Source: Deltaproteobacteria bacterium (GTDB lineage Bacteria; Myxococcota; B64-G9). From it: a stretch of 13,541 nucleotides of DNA. This document shows positions 1 through 7,147 of the stretch, piece after piece. Each line of letters starts with the position of its first letter. Position 1 is the stretch's first letter. The stretch covers positions 1 to 13,541 of the forward strand of contig JAUVAM010000025.1 of the NCBI GenBank assembly GCA_030591745.1, in the 5' to 3' direction. Under the pieces are notes generated by a model that was given only the letters and a program-made list of their open reading frames with translations, was not told the origin of the DNA and made no database searches. The translations under genes and the position numbers were made by a program.

Positions 1-1
1 C

Positions 2-142
2 GAGCCGGAGCACATTCCGAACCTGGGAAGGAATGATCCCTGCTGGTGCGGAAGCGGGAAAAAGTACAAAAAATGCCATATGGAATCAGACGAAAAGAAG
101 CGCTCTAAGGTTAGGGCGAGTACATGCAAGTCCGGCACCTGA
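2..142 (+). CDS. SEC-C zinc-motif protein, C-terminal fragment (SecA tail candidate)
   Basis: Only the last 46 codons are present; the 5' part lies outside the window. The visible peptide contains [17 protein letters not shown], a textbook SEC-C metal-binding motif (CxC followed by CH) that coordinates one zinc ion. In SecA this motif forms the extreme C-terminus and contacts SecB and ribosomes. It also occurs in methionine aminopeptidases, where it is N-terminal, and in assorted small SEC-C proteins. The position just before a stop fits a SecA-like tail, but about 19 lysine-rich residues follow the last zinc ligand, and the tryptophan in CWC replaces the usual proline of SecA. I am confident of the motif and reading frame but not of the parent protein, so no symbol is given. 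An 8-bp hairpin follows 10 nt after the stop. Confidence 0.75.
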   Translation, partial: EPEHIPNLGRNDPCWCGSGKKYKKCHMESDEKKRSKVRASTCKSGT

Positions 143-289
143 AGCAGCTCTCGAAGGTGAGTTTCACCTTCACGAAATAAAACGCCAAAGGGGGACGGGC
201 GGCTGAATGCCTGACTTCCATAGCGCAACACCACCAAGCTTGATCAGGACACGAAGGCTCGCGTAGCATGCCTGCGAGGAGGCTGGCTT
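143..289 (+). promoter_or_regulatory. Structured mtnA leader
   Basis: This 147-nt gap separates the SEC-C stop from the mtnA start and holds no convincing gene. Besides the 153-171 hairpin it contains CGCC...GGCG pairing near 183-202 and CCTGA (about 220) pairing with TCAGG (about 244). A local hairpin CTCGC (258-262) / GCGAG (274-278) includes the first bases of the mtnA ribosome-binding site. An alternative AGGC / GCCT pairing (256-259 with 270-273) would compete with that hairpin. I could not match the consensus of SAM-I, SAH, glycine, fluoride or c-di-GMP riboswitches. Regulation by RBS occlusion is inference. Confidence 0.3.
153..171 (+). terminator. Hairpin after the SEC-C gene, no U-tract
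   Basis: A perfect 8-bp stem (GAAGGTGA / TCACCTTC) with a 3-nt loop starts 10 nt after the SEC-C stop codon. It is not followed by a run of T, so it is not a standard intrinsic terminator. It may be a 3'-end stabiliser, a weak terminator or part of the mtnA leader. Confidence 0.35.
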
Positions 290-1342
290 ATGCTGTCACC
301 TATTTCTTGGAATGATGAATTGGGCTGTGTGCATTTGTTGGATCAGACCAAGTTGCCTGAAGTTGAGCAATGGATGGACCTGACCGGCGTTGCGGTGGTG
401 GCCGAGGCCATTCGATGTTTGGCCGTGCGCGGGGCACCGGCCATCGGCATCGCCGCGGCTTTGGGTTGTGCTTTGGCGGCTTATGTCGAAGACAGTGAGG
501 ATCCGGCGGTCTTGGCGGCGGCGGTTTTGGCGGCGGCTGAAGAACTGGGTGGCACGCGCCCCACGGCTGTTAATCTTTTTTGGGCTTTGGAAAAAATGAA
601 GGCGCGTCTTGAAACGCTTCAGGCATCGCAAGCAGGGGTGAAAGAGCTGCGAGCGGGCTTGCTTGCCGAAGCCCAGAAAATTCGCGAAGAAGACATTGCC
701 TCCTGTCGAGCCATCGGCCGTTTTGGCGCCCCCTTGATGCCCGATGAGGGCGGGGTGATCACGCACTGCAACGCGGGGGCCCTGGCCACCGGCGCTTACG
801 GCACGGCCCTGGGCGTGATTCGCGCCGCGGTGGAGGCAGGGAAAAACATTCAGGTCTTTGCGGACGAAACTCGGCCTTTGTTGCAGGGAGCGCGCCTGAC
901 GGTTTGGGAATTGATGCGAGATGACATTGACGTGACCCTGATTTGCGACAACATGGCGGGCTACGTCATGCGACTCGGGCACATACAGGCTTGCGTGGTC
1001 GGCGCGGATCGAATCACCGCAAACGGCGACGCGGCCAACAAAATCGGCACTTACTCATTGGCCGTCTTGGCCAAACGACACGGCATTCCATTTTACGTGG
1101 CCGCGCCCTGGTCGACGGTCGACATGAGCTTGTCGGATGGCGATGCCATCCCCATCGAACAACGAGACGCCAAAGAAATCACAAATCCACGGGGTGCCAT
1201 CTTCGCGCCGAAAGGCACCAAGGTCTTCAATCCAGCTTTCGACGTCACCCCGGCCAGCCTCATCAGCGCCATCATCACAGATCGGGGCCTGGTTGAAGGA
1301 CCGGACATGATTCAGGGTTTGCTGGCCCTGTCCGAGGCCTAA
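290..1342 (+). CDS. mtnA: Methylthioribose-1-phosphate isomerase MtnA
   Basis: MtnA converts 5-methylthioribose-1-phosphate to 5-methylthioribulose-1-phosphate in the cytosolic methionine salvage pathway, which recycles the methylthioadenosine left by polyamine synthesis. The 350-aa product has the usual length and the eIF2B-alpha/beta/delta-like fold signature: RGAPAIG (47-53), ITHCNAGALAT (157-167), FADETRP (190-196), CDNMAG (219-224) and GADRITANGD (238-247). Cys160 and Asp240 match the known catalytic pair of the Bacillus subtilis enzyme in identity and numbering. The ATG follows GAGGAGG (276-282) with 7-nt spacing, which fixes the start. No other salvage gene (mtnB, C, D, K or mtnP) lies beside it, so in this window it stands alone between the SEC-C gene and rplU. 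Some family members act instead on ribose-1,5-bisphosphate or related sugars, but the motifs here are standard MtnA. Confidence 0.96.
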   Translation: MLSPISWNDELGCVHLLDQTKLPEVEQWMDLTGVAVVAEAIRCLAVRGAPAIGIAAALGCALAAYVEDSEDPAVLAAAVLAAAEELGGTRPTAVNLFWALEKMKARLETLQASQAGVKELRAGLLAEAQKIREEDIASCRAIGRFGAPLMPDEGGVITHCNAGALATGAYGTALGVIRAAVEAGKNIQVFADETRPLLQGARLTVWELMRDDIDVTLICDNMAGYVMRLGHIQACVVGADRITANGDAANKIGTYSLAVLAKRHGIPFYVAAPWSTVDMSLSDGDAIPIEQRDAKEITNPRGAIFAPKGTKVFNPAFDVTPASLISAIITDRGLVEGPDMIQGLLALSEA

Positions 1343-1372
1343 AGCCTAACATATCAAACACTTATAAAATGC

Positions 1373-1401
1373 TTGACATCACCAAGGTTATTCCCTAGCT
1401 T
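1373..1401 (+). promoter_or_regulatory. Sigma70-type promoter of rplU-rpmA
   Basis: A perfect -35 box TTGACA (1373-1378) is followed after exactly 17 bp by TAGCTT (1396-1401), which keeps the first two T/A bases and the final T of the -10 consensus. It lies 31 bp after the mtnA stop and about 50 bp before rplU, as expected for a ribosomal protein promoter. The leader then contains a GGGGCCCC palindrome (1404-1411) and the RBS GAGGAG (1437-1442). Confidence 0.7.
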
Positions 1402-1450
1402 ATGGGGCCCCCAATGGAGGGGTTTGCAAGCAATACGAGGAGTATCAACC

Positions 1451-1762
1451 ATGTACGCAGTGGTGAAAACAGGTGGTAAGCAATATCGGGTATCCATGGG
1501 CGATCAACTCCGCGTCGAGAAATTGCCGGGCGCGGTGGGTGATGAAGTGACACTGGAAGAAGTCCTCATGTTGGGTGGCAGCGACAAGGTCGTCGTGGGC
1601 CAGCCCAAGGTGGACGGTGCCAGCGTCAAAGCCAAGATCTTGGAGCAGGACCGTGCGCGTAAGGTCATCGTTTATAAGTTCCTGAAGCGCAAGGACCATC
1701 ACAAAAAGCAAGGTCACCGGCAAGCCTTTACCCGGATCCAGATCATGGACATCCAGGTCTAA
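1451..1762 (+). CDS. rplU: 50S ribosomal protein L21
   Basis: L21 is a 50S subunit protein that binds 23S rRNA. The 103-aa product has the normal bacterial length and family features: MYAVVKTGGKQYRV at the N-terminus, a basic KRKDHHKKQGHRQ stretch at about 79-91, and a FTRIQI segment near the C-terminus. The start is set by ATG 1451, preceded by GAGGAG at 1437-1442 with 8-nt spacing. A longer in-frame reading from TTG 1373 would begin inside the -35 box of the promoter and is rejected. rpmA follows after 12 nt, so the two are co-transcribed and end at the terminator at 2060-2095. Confidence 0.98.
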   Translation: MYAVVKTGGKQYRVSMGDQLRVEKLPGAVGDEVTLEEVLMLGGSDKVVVGQPKVDGASVKAKILEQDRARKVIVYKFLKRKDHHKKQGHRQAFTRIQIMDIQV

Positions 1763-1774
1763 AGGAGAGATGTC

Positions 1775-2035
1775 ATGGCACACAAAAAAGGACAAGGCGC
1801 TACTCGCAACGGCCGCGACAGCAATGGACAACGACGCGGCGTGAAGATTTACGCGGGTCAGCATGTCGTCGCCGGCAACATCCTGGTCCGGCAGCTCGGC
1901 ACCAGAATCTTCCCGGGCCAAAACGTCGGCATGGGTCGAGACTACACCCTGTTTGCCAAAATCGACGGCGTGGTGAAATACGGACGCCTGGGCCGAGATC
2001 GCAAGCAAGCTTGGGTGGAACCATTTGCTGATTGA
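1775..2035 (+). CDS. rpmA: 50S ribosomal protein L27
   Basis: L27 is a 50S protein whose N-terminal tail reaches the peptidyl-transferase centre and helps place tRNA substrates. The 86-aa product begins MAHKKGQG and continues [15 protein letters not shown], a canonical L27 start. It has no cleavable N-terminal extension of the Firmicutes (Prp-processed) type, so its tail is in the mature form from the start. The ATG is preceded by AGGAG (1763-1767) with 7-nt spacing, and the RBS begins within the rplU stop region, implying tight coupling. Downstream is a strong intrinsic terminator. Confidence 0.98.
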   Translation: MAHKKGQGATRNGRDSNGQRRGVKIYAGQHVVAGNILVRQLGTRIFPGQNVGMGRDYTLFAKIDGVVKYGRLGRDRKQAWVEPFAD

Positions 2036-2059
2036 GGTCTGTTTTCTCTATTTGAACTT

Positions 2060-2095
2060 AACCACGGTGCCCTCTGAGCATCGTGGTTTTTTTTT
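2060..2095 (+). terminator. Rho-independent terminator after rpmA
   Basis: The stem AACCACGGTGC (2060-2070) pairs with GCATCGTGGTT (2078-2088) over 11 bp with one G-U pair and a 7-nt loop. A run of nine T ends at 2095 (2087-2095). It sits 24 nt after the rpmA stop and 15 nt before obg, so it should uncouple obg from the ribosomal protein genes or reduce its transcription. Confidence 0.92.
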
Positions 2096-2110
2096 CGGCG
2101 GATTCTCTTC

Positions 2111-3154
2111 ATGAACTTCATCGACGAAGCCAAGATCGAAGTCTACTCCGGCAAGGGCGGAGATGGTTGCATCGCCTTCAGGCGCGAGCGATATCTGCCC
2201 AGAGGTGGTCCCAGCGGGGGCGACGGGGGCCGAGGCGGCAGCGTGATTCTCCAGGCGGACGGTGCCCTGGGGACCCTGCTGGATCTGCAATACAGGAAAG
2301 TCTACAAGGCCAAAAACGGCCAGCCGGGTTTGGGCAAAGACAAGTATGGTGTATCGGCGGAAGATCTGGTGGTACGAATTCCGACCGGCACCTTGATTTA
2401 CGACACGGACAGCGGCGAACTTCTGGCGGACCTTGCGGAACACGGTGCCAAGCTCGTGGCCGTACGAGGAGGCCAGGGGGGACGCGGCAACATCCACTTC
2501 AAGACCTCCACCCACCAGGCACCTCGAAAGGCCGAACTTGGCGATCCTTCAGAAGCCCGAAATCTGCGCCTGGAGTTGAAACTGCTGGCCGACGTCGGCG
2601 TGGTGGGATTTCCCAACGCCGGCAAATCCACGCTTGTCTCACGCCTTTCCAAAGCCAAGCCCAAGGTCGCCGATTACCCTTTCACCACCTTAGTGCCCTC
2701 CCTTGGCGTGGTCGCGGCAGGCGACATGAACAGCTTCGTCATGGCCGACGTGCCGGGGTTGATTGAAGGCGCGGCCGAGGGTCATGGCCTGGGGCATCGC
2801 TTCCTGAAACATGTGGAGCGCTGCGGCCTGCTCGTCCATCTCGTAAGCTGGCAGCTTGGTGACGAGGAAGGCCACGAGCCTCTGCTGCAACGCTACGTTA
2901 CCCTCGAACGAGAAATGCGACTTTTCGACGAAGGTCTGGCGAAAAAACCCAGACTGGTCGCCTTGGCCAAGACGGATCTCCCGGAAAGCCGAGAACTCCT
3001 CGAGCCCTTGCGCGAAGCCTTCAAGCAGATGGACATTGAGCTTCTTTCTTTTTCGGCAGTGAGCAACGACAGACTCAATGAGCTGGTGGGTGCCATCTGG
3101 AAGATGCTGCAGGAATCCCGCGCCAAAGAAGAATCCCAAAAAGACGACGATTGA
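2111..3154 (+). CDS. obg: Obg-family GTPase (ObgE/CgtA)
   Basis: Obg is an essential GTPase that binds the 50S subunit and links ribosome assembly to (p)ppGpp signalling. The 347-aa product shows the glycine-rich Obg fold at about 1-158, with GKGGDG, RGGPSGGDGGRGG and GGQGGRGN. The G domain follows: G1 GFPNAGKST (166-174), switch I with YPFTTLVP, G3 DVPGLIEGA (213-221), a G4 position reading AKTD (286-289) and G5 SAV (315-317). The usual G4 is NKxD, so the Asn-to-Ala change is worth noting. A short acidic tail (ESQKDDD) replaces the OCT domain of Gram-positive Obg, as is normal in proteobacteria. The ATG has a weak upstream GGCGGA (2097-2102). It follows the terminator by 15 nt, so transcription depends on readthrough or an unseen promoter. 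It converges on the next gene with 3 bp between stops. Confidence 0.96.
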   Translation: MNFIDEAKIEVYSGKGGDGCIAFRRERYLPRGGPSGGDGGRGGSVILQADGALGTLLDLQYRKVYKAKNGQPGLGKDKYGVSAEDLVVRIPTGTLIYDTDSGELLADLAEHGAKLVAVRGGQGGRGNIHFKTSTHQAPRKAELGDPSEARNLRLELKLLADVGVVGFPNAGKSTLVSRLSKAKPKVADYPFTTLVPSLGVVAAGDMNSFVMADVPGLIEGAAEGHGLGHRFLKHVERCGLLVHLVSWQLGDEEGHEPLLQRYVTLEREMRLFDEGLAKKPRLVALAKTDLPESRELLEPLREAFKQMDIELLSFSAVSNDRLNELVGAIWKMLQESRAKEESQKDDD

Positions 3155-3157
3155 ACC

Positions 3158-4195
3158 CTACAAAGTACGAGTCACCTTGCGCAAGCCACGAGGCTTGTCC
3201 AAGGGACAGTCGCGCACGTTCGCCACATGCCGCGCCAGCAACTGGCCGGGCACCACGGAGACCAAGGGGCTTAACCATTCCGCCAGGTCCGCGGGAATGG
3301 GCATCGGGCATTGAGCCATGCGCAAAATACCCGCGTCATTGGAGATGGCCAAAATCTCGGCCCGACGTTTTTTCAGTTCGCCCGCCAATTCGCGCATGTC
3401 CGCCAAGGTCTTTCCCCTGGGGGCGATGAGCAAAACAGGAAAGCCTTCGCCCACCACCGCGATGGGCCCATGCCGAAAGTCCGCCGAAGAAGACGGTTCC
3501 GCGGCCATGTAGGCCAACTCTTTCAGCTTCAAGGCCAACTCAAAAGCGGTGGCATAGTTAAAGCCTCGCCCAATGACGGCCATGCGATCCGCGTAACGAT
3601 AACGCGAGGCCTGGGTGGCCACAGCCTGATTCATCTCCAATGTCTCGCCCAATAACTCGGGGACTCGCCGCAGTTCCTTCCATTCCTTGGCCGTCCCATC
3701 CAAAGCCACGCTCAGCATCGCCAAGGCCAGAAGTTCCGCCGTATAAGTCTTGGTGGCGGCCACCGAACGCTCCACGCCTGCGTGCAAGGGCAAGACCCAG
3801 CGCGCGAGTGAGGCCAAAGGGCTCTTGGTCTGATTGCACAAAACCAGACTGGCGGCACCCTGATCCTTGGCTTCCTGCATGACATGGCAAAGGTCGTCGG
3901 ACTCCCCGGACTGAGAAATGGCCAAAACCAGCGAATCCCGCAGGTCGGGCGGTCGCCTATAAAGCGTGAACAAAGAAGGCGTGGCCAAAGACACGATGAA
4001 ACGATTCCGCGCACCGAACAGATACTTGCCGTAAAGCCCGGCATTGTCGGAAGAGCCCCGAGCGACAAGAAAAATATGCTTCAGGCCGGTTTGTCGAATG
4101 GCGACCGCCAGCTTTTCAACCGGCTTGCGTTCTTTGTCAAGCAGCCGCGCCAGGGTCTTGGGTTGAGATGCAATTTCCCGGTCCAAGTGGCTCAT
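3158..4195 (-). CDS. Double-SIS sugar isomerase/deaminase (GlmS C-half / NagB-II-like)
   Basis: The 345-aa cytosolic protein has two SIS domains (about 34-165 and 203-330) but no glutamine amidotransferase domain, so it is not a full GlmS. SIS1 carries ARGSSDNA (45-52), SQSGES (94-99) and ERSVAATKTYTAE (142-154), a GlmS-like sugar-phosphate loop. SIS2 carries ALKLKE (221-226) and RHGP (241-244), which align with catalytic Glu488 and His504 of E. coli GlmS. The tail DKPRGLRKVTRT keeps a lysine (340) comparable to GlmS Lys603. This layout matches the family containing glucosamine-6-phosphate deaminase NagB-II. The likely reaction is interconversion of glucosamine-6-P and fructose-6-P plus ammonia, or a related ketose/aldose step; the substrate is unproven. 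It is last in the - strand operon, 21 nt after the aminotransferase gene, with a GAGGAGAGGG-type RBS before the ATG. Confidence 0.85.
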   Translation of the reverse strand: MSHLDREIASQPKTLARLLDKERKPVEKLAVAIRQTGLKHIFLVARGSSDNAGLYGKYLFGARNRFIVSLATPSLFTLYRRPPDLRDSLVLAISQSGESDDLCHVMQEAKDQGAASLVLCNQTKSPLASLARWVLPLHAGVERSVAATKTYTAELLALAMLSVALDGTAKEWKELRRVPELLGETLEMNQAVATQASRYRYADRMAVIGRGFNYATAFELALKLKELAYMAAEPSSSADFRHGPIAVVGEGFPVLLIAPRGKTLADMRELAGELKKRRAEILAISNDAGILRMAQCPMPIPADLAEWLSPLVSVVPGQLLARHVANVRDCPLDKPRGLRKVTRTL

Positions 4196-4216
4196 GGTCT
4201 CAATCCCTCTCCTCGC

Positions 4217-5335
4217 TCAAGCAAAAGCAACATGGCGCAGCCTGTCACAGATGCGCTCTACCTGGGCTTCGTTCAAATTAACGTGCATGGGCAAAAAGAT
4301 CCCTCGACGCCCCACCTTTTCGCTGTTGGGCAGTGCGTCCCGGCGTACGCCTTGATAGGGCCCATGCAAATGCACCGGCGCCACGCCTGCCTGGCATTCG
4401 ATCTGCCCGGCACGCATGTCCTCAATGACCGCATCCCGCGACACATCCTTGTCTTTCAACAAAACAACAAAGGACTGAAAAATGTGACCCGAATCCGAAC
4501 CCAGCGGCAACTGCAACCAATCCCAGTCCGCCATGCGCTCAAAATACCAAGCAGCCACCTGCCGCCTGCGGGCGAGCAGTTCGGGCAGGCGCTCCAGCTG
4601 AGCCCGGCCCAAGGCAGCCGCCAATTCGCTCATGCGAAAATTGCTGCCCGGCTCAAGCGTCACGCCGTCGCCCTGCCCGTGTTGCCGCAGGGCCCTCACA
4701 CGGTGCGCCAGACCCACATCATCGGTGGTGACCATGCCTCCCTCGCCCGTGGTCATCACCTTCCGTGGATGGAAGCTGAAGCAGGCCAGCAAGCCATGAG
4801 GCCGCCCCACCGCACAGCCATCCAGTCCCGCCCCCATGGCACAAGCGGCATCCTCTATCACATATGCATGGGGTGCCTTCTTAGCCAATTCATGGACAGG
4901 CGCGGCCAGGCCGTACTGATGCACGGGCATGATCACCCGGGTTTGAGGCTCCATGACTCGCCCCAATGACTCGGGATCCAGGTTGAGGCTGTCGCTTTGC
5001 ACATCGGCCAAGACGACCTCTGCACCGCTCAAGGCCACCGCGTTGGCCGTGGCGATATAGGTGCAGGCAGGCAAGACCACTTCGTCGCCTTTCCCCACGG
5101 ACAAGGCCATCAGGGCCAGTTGCAAGGCGGCCGTACCCGACGATACGGCAATGGCGAAGGCAGACCCCACGCTGAGCGCAAACGCTTGCTCGAAGGCCTC
5201 GCCTTCAGGCCCTTGAACCAAGCGCCCGGAACGCAAAACGCGCAGACAGGCTTCTTCCTCGACCAAGCCCAAAGAAGGCATGGCCAGACGAATCAACTCA
5301 GGCTCTTTGGGATTACCAGATGCTCTCAGGCACAT
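4217..5335 (-). CDS. DegT/DnrJ/EryC1/StrS-family sugar aminotransferase
   Basis: A fold-type I PLP enzyme of the family that puts amino groups on keto-sugar nucleotides for surface polysaccharides, O-antigens or glycosylated metabolites. Visible motifs: SGRLVQGPEGEAFE (36-49), VSSGTAALQLAL (64-75), LPACTYIATANAV (88-100), MPVHQYG (136-142), IEDAAC (160-165) and FSFHPRK (186-192), with Lys192 the predicted PLP lysine, then GEGGMVTT. The length (372 aa) is normal. The ATG at 5335 overlaps the upstream export gene by 23 nt. Most family members begin only a few residues before the LAMPSLG segment, so starts at TTG 5296 or ATG 5281 are possible; none has a strong RBS. Its place between an OPX export gene and a SIS sugar enzyme supports an amino-sugar supply role for exported glycan. 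The exact sugar cannot be read from sequence. Confidence 0.9.
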   Translation of the reverse strand: MCLRASGNPKEPELIRLAMPSLGLVEEEACLRVLRSGRLVQGPEGEAFEQAFALSVGSAFAIAVSSGTAALQLALMALSVGKGDEVVLPACTYIATANAVALSGAEVVLADVQSDSLNLDPESLGRVMEPQTRVIMPVHQYGLAAPVHELAKKAPHAYVIEDAACAMGAGLDGCAVGRPHGLLACFSFHPRKVMTTGEGGMVTTDDVGLAHRVRALRQHGQGDGVTLEPGSNFRMSELAAALGRAQLERLPELLARRRQVAAWYFERMADWDWLQLPLGSDSGHIFQSFVVLLKDKDVSRDAVIEDMRAGQIECQAGVAPVHLHGPYQGVRRDALPNSEKVGRRGIFLPMHVNLNEAQVERICDRLRHVAFA

Positions 5336-5906
5336 AGACGATGTCGCCTGGCCGAAGAAAGAAATTCTTGGCCTTGCCCTGGGCGATGGCCTCCACGGGG
5401 ATGGGGTATTTCTTCTCTTCCCCTTCGACCAGACGAGTGACGTTGGTGTCGTTTTTTGCTGCCAGCTTGGTGAAGCCTCCGGCCATGCTGACTGCCTGAA
5501 TGACCGACAGGCCGTCCTCGTACTTGAAGGTCCCGGGCTTGGTCACCTGACCAAAAATGGATACCTTCTTGGAGTTGTACTCGCGGATCAAGATACTGAC
5601 CTGGGGGTTGCGCAAGTATTTCTCCCCAAGCCGGCGCTGAATTTCCTCCGCGGCATCGGAGCTGGTCAAGCCGTCCACCTCCAGCTTGCCGACGAGCGGA
5701 AAGAGGATTGTCCCTGCCGAGGAAACCCGATAAATGCCGCTGAGTTCTTTTTCGTTGTAGACCTTGACCTCAAAAACATCACCCGAGCCCAGGGTGGAAG
5801 CGGGCACAAGGACGGGGTGCTTGACTACGGGGGTTTGGGGCGTCTTCGCCCACCAACAGGCTGAGGTAGTTAAGGACAAGAGCAAAATGGGAATTATTTT
5901 TTTCAA
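5313..5906 (-). CDS. Polysaccharide export (OPX) lipoprotein, short single-SLBB type
   Basis: OPX proteins (Wza-like) guide polysaccharide across the periplasm and outer membrane. The 197-aa product begins MKKIIPILLLSLTTSAC, a lipoprotein signal with probable acylated Cys17, though position -3 is Thr rather than the usual Leu. A Poly_export domain follows (about 38-112, LGSGDVFEVKVYNEKEL onward). One SLBB-type domain follows (about 115-190, VSIFGQVTKPGTF and LRPGDIVYVPES). The protein stops there: it lacks the extra SLBB copies and the C-terminal amphipathic helix with which Wza spans the outer membrane. Such short OPX proteins are thought to need a partner barrel, and one is encoded directly upstream. 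The start codon is TTG, and its TTGA overlaps the barrel stop TGA, implying translational coupling. No better in-frame start precedes the signal peptide. Confidence 0.9.
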   Translation of the reverse strand: MKKIIPILLLSLTTSACWWAKTPQTPVVKHPVLVPASTLGSGDVFEVKVYNEKELSGIYRVSSAGTILFPLVGKLEVDGLTSSDAAEEIQRRLGEKYLRNPQVSILIREYNSKKVSIFGQVTKPGTFKYEDGLSVIQAVSMAGGFTKLAAKNDTNVTRLVEGEEKKYPIPVEAIAQGKAKNFFLRPGDIVYVPESIW

Positions 5907-7147
5907 TAATCCAAGCTCACACGAAAACCAAAGGCGTGCTTGTTGTACTCCACGCCACCGGCTCCAGCCAAGGGCTGAGCGTAGTCGGAGAACAGGGCCT
6001 GTAGCCGGTAATCCAAGCCCAAAGCCAACCAGTCCAGGATGTGGTATTCAAAAGAAGCCCCACCGGTCAACAAAAAGTCAAAGCGCTCACCCGCATCGGC
6101 CTGCACACCCGTCCCATAGTCCAGAAGGTCAAAGCCCACATTGGCCGAAAGGGTGAAGCGACCGGCCAAAAGCTGCCGATAACGCAGATAAAATCGGTCT
6201 TGACCAAAATAGGCATAAAGCGGGGCCGGCTGGAAATTACGAAGGTAGCCACCCTGCAAGAGCATGGTGCCCACCATGAAGTTGATCTCGGCCTGACCGA
6301 TGGCCGAACGAAAATCCGAACCCGTATAGGTAGCCGGCGCATCCAGAAGGGTATCGCCGTAACCTGCCTTGATCACCAAGGACAAAGACGGCGAAATCTG
6401 ACCAATCATGCCCGCCGTCGCCCGGATGGCGTTGATGTCGATGTTCTTGGTGCCGTTGTCATAGCTATTGGGATAACGCCTGAGGTCGGAATCGAAATCA
6501 ATCGTCACCGCGGTTTTGGGCAAAAACTTCCACTTACCGGAAAAGTAGATGCGGTGGCCATAGCTGGACAGGGCCTGAGCATTTACGCCGCTGTCATCGA
6601 ACAAGTCGATGAAGAAGCCATAGGCCAGATCGAACATCAGGGCCCCACCACCGGGCTTAAACTGGAAATGGGCCTTGGCCTCATTGTTCGTGCGATCGAA
6701 GCGCCCGGAAACCGCGGAATATCGCGGGTCACCGCTTCTGGAAAAAACGTCCTCTACAAAAAAGCTGAATTGCCCGTTGGGATTGAATCCCAATTTCAGA
6801 TCAGCCTCACCCGCCACCGTGCTCAAATTGGTGGAATTCGTGTTTTCCACGCCAAAGTAGTAGTCGTACCCCACCTTGCTGTTTAGCTCAAAAGAGACGG
6901 TGTCTGAGGGAAACTCGAGGCTTAGGCCCGGGCGCATCTGCAACACCAGATCGCTGAAGGCGTTGTTGCTCGCGTAGCTCGGATTGGTATCAAAAACCAG
7001 GCTCAGATCGATCGAGGGGTGCAGCCGGCCAGGCCCTGCCTGGATACCGTTGCCACGCGCGTAGACCTGCTCTGCCCCTCCGATGAAGCAAGCAAAAAGG
7101 AGGAGCAAGGCGATACCCAATGTTGCTCTGTTTGTAGTCCACACCAT
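5903..7147 (-). CDS. Outer-membrane beta-barrel protein, probable polysaccharide exit porin
   Basis: The 414-aa product has a Sec signal peptide (about 1-30, hydrophobic GIALLLLFACFIGG, cleavage after VYA). The rest is made of alternating short amphipathic strands rich in Tyr, Phe, Asp and Gly, for example SFELNSKVGYDYYFGV, KAHFQFKPGG, ALGLDYRLQALF and HAFGFRVSLDY. The protein ends in an aromatic residue (Tyr), as in a BAM-recognised barrel. No plug or enzymatic domain is visible. I infer 14-18 strands from length, not from a prediction. Its stop overlaps the start of the OPX lipoprotein, so the two are probably made together as a two-part exit channel, like the barrels paired with short OPX proteins in Myxococcus. 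The ATG has only a weak AGGA upstream, about 14 nt away. A different role, such as structural OMP, is possible. Confidence 0.82.
   Translation of the reverse strand: MVWTTNRATLGIALLLLFACFIGGAEQVYARGNGIQAGPGRLHPSIDLSLVFDTNPSYASNNAFSDLVLQMRPGLSLEFPSDTVSFELNSKVGYDYYFGVENTNSTNLSTVAGEADLKLGFNPNGQFSFFVEDVFSRSGDPRYSAVSGRFDRTNNEAKAHFQFKPGGGALMFDLAYGFFIDLFDDSGVNAQALSSYGHRIYFSGKWKFLPKTAVTIDFDSDLRRYPNSYDNGTKNIDINAIRATAGMIGQISPSLSLVIKAGYGDTLLDAPATYTGSDFRSAIGQAEINFMVGTMLLQGGYLRNFQPAPLYAYFGQDRFYLRYRQLLAGRFTLSANVGFDLLDYGTGVQADAGERFDFLLTGGASFEYHILDWLALGLDYRLQALFSDYAQPLAGAGGVEYNKHAFGFRVSLDY

Noticed and set aside
124..180. 18-codon open frame starting ATG CAA GTC inside the SEC-C tail
   Set aside because: It overlaps the SEC-C coding frame, has no RBS and resembles no family.
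240..269. TTGATC - 18 bp - TAGCAT as an mtnA promoter
   Set aside because: The transcript would start at about 276, inside the RBS, leaving almost no leader, and the boxes are only moderate matches.
143..289. SAM, SAH, glycine, fluoride or c-di-GMP riboswitch
   Set aside because: Core consensus elements of these classes were looked for by eye and not found.
1373..1450. Extended N-terminus for rplU from TTG 1373
   Set aside because: It begins in the -35 box, lacks L21 similarity, and ATG 1451 has a good RBS.
3182..3197. CAAGCC/GGCTTG hairpin after obg as a bidirectional terminator
   Set aside because: It is a 6-bp stem within the coding end of the SIS gene with no T-run on either side.
3884..4969. 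361-codon open frame on the + strand
   Set aside because: It is antisense to the SIS and aminotransferase genes, with biased composition and no recognisable motif, so it is a shadow frame.
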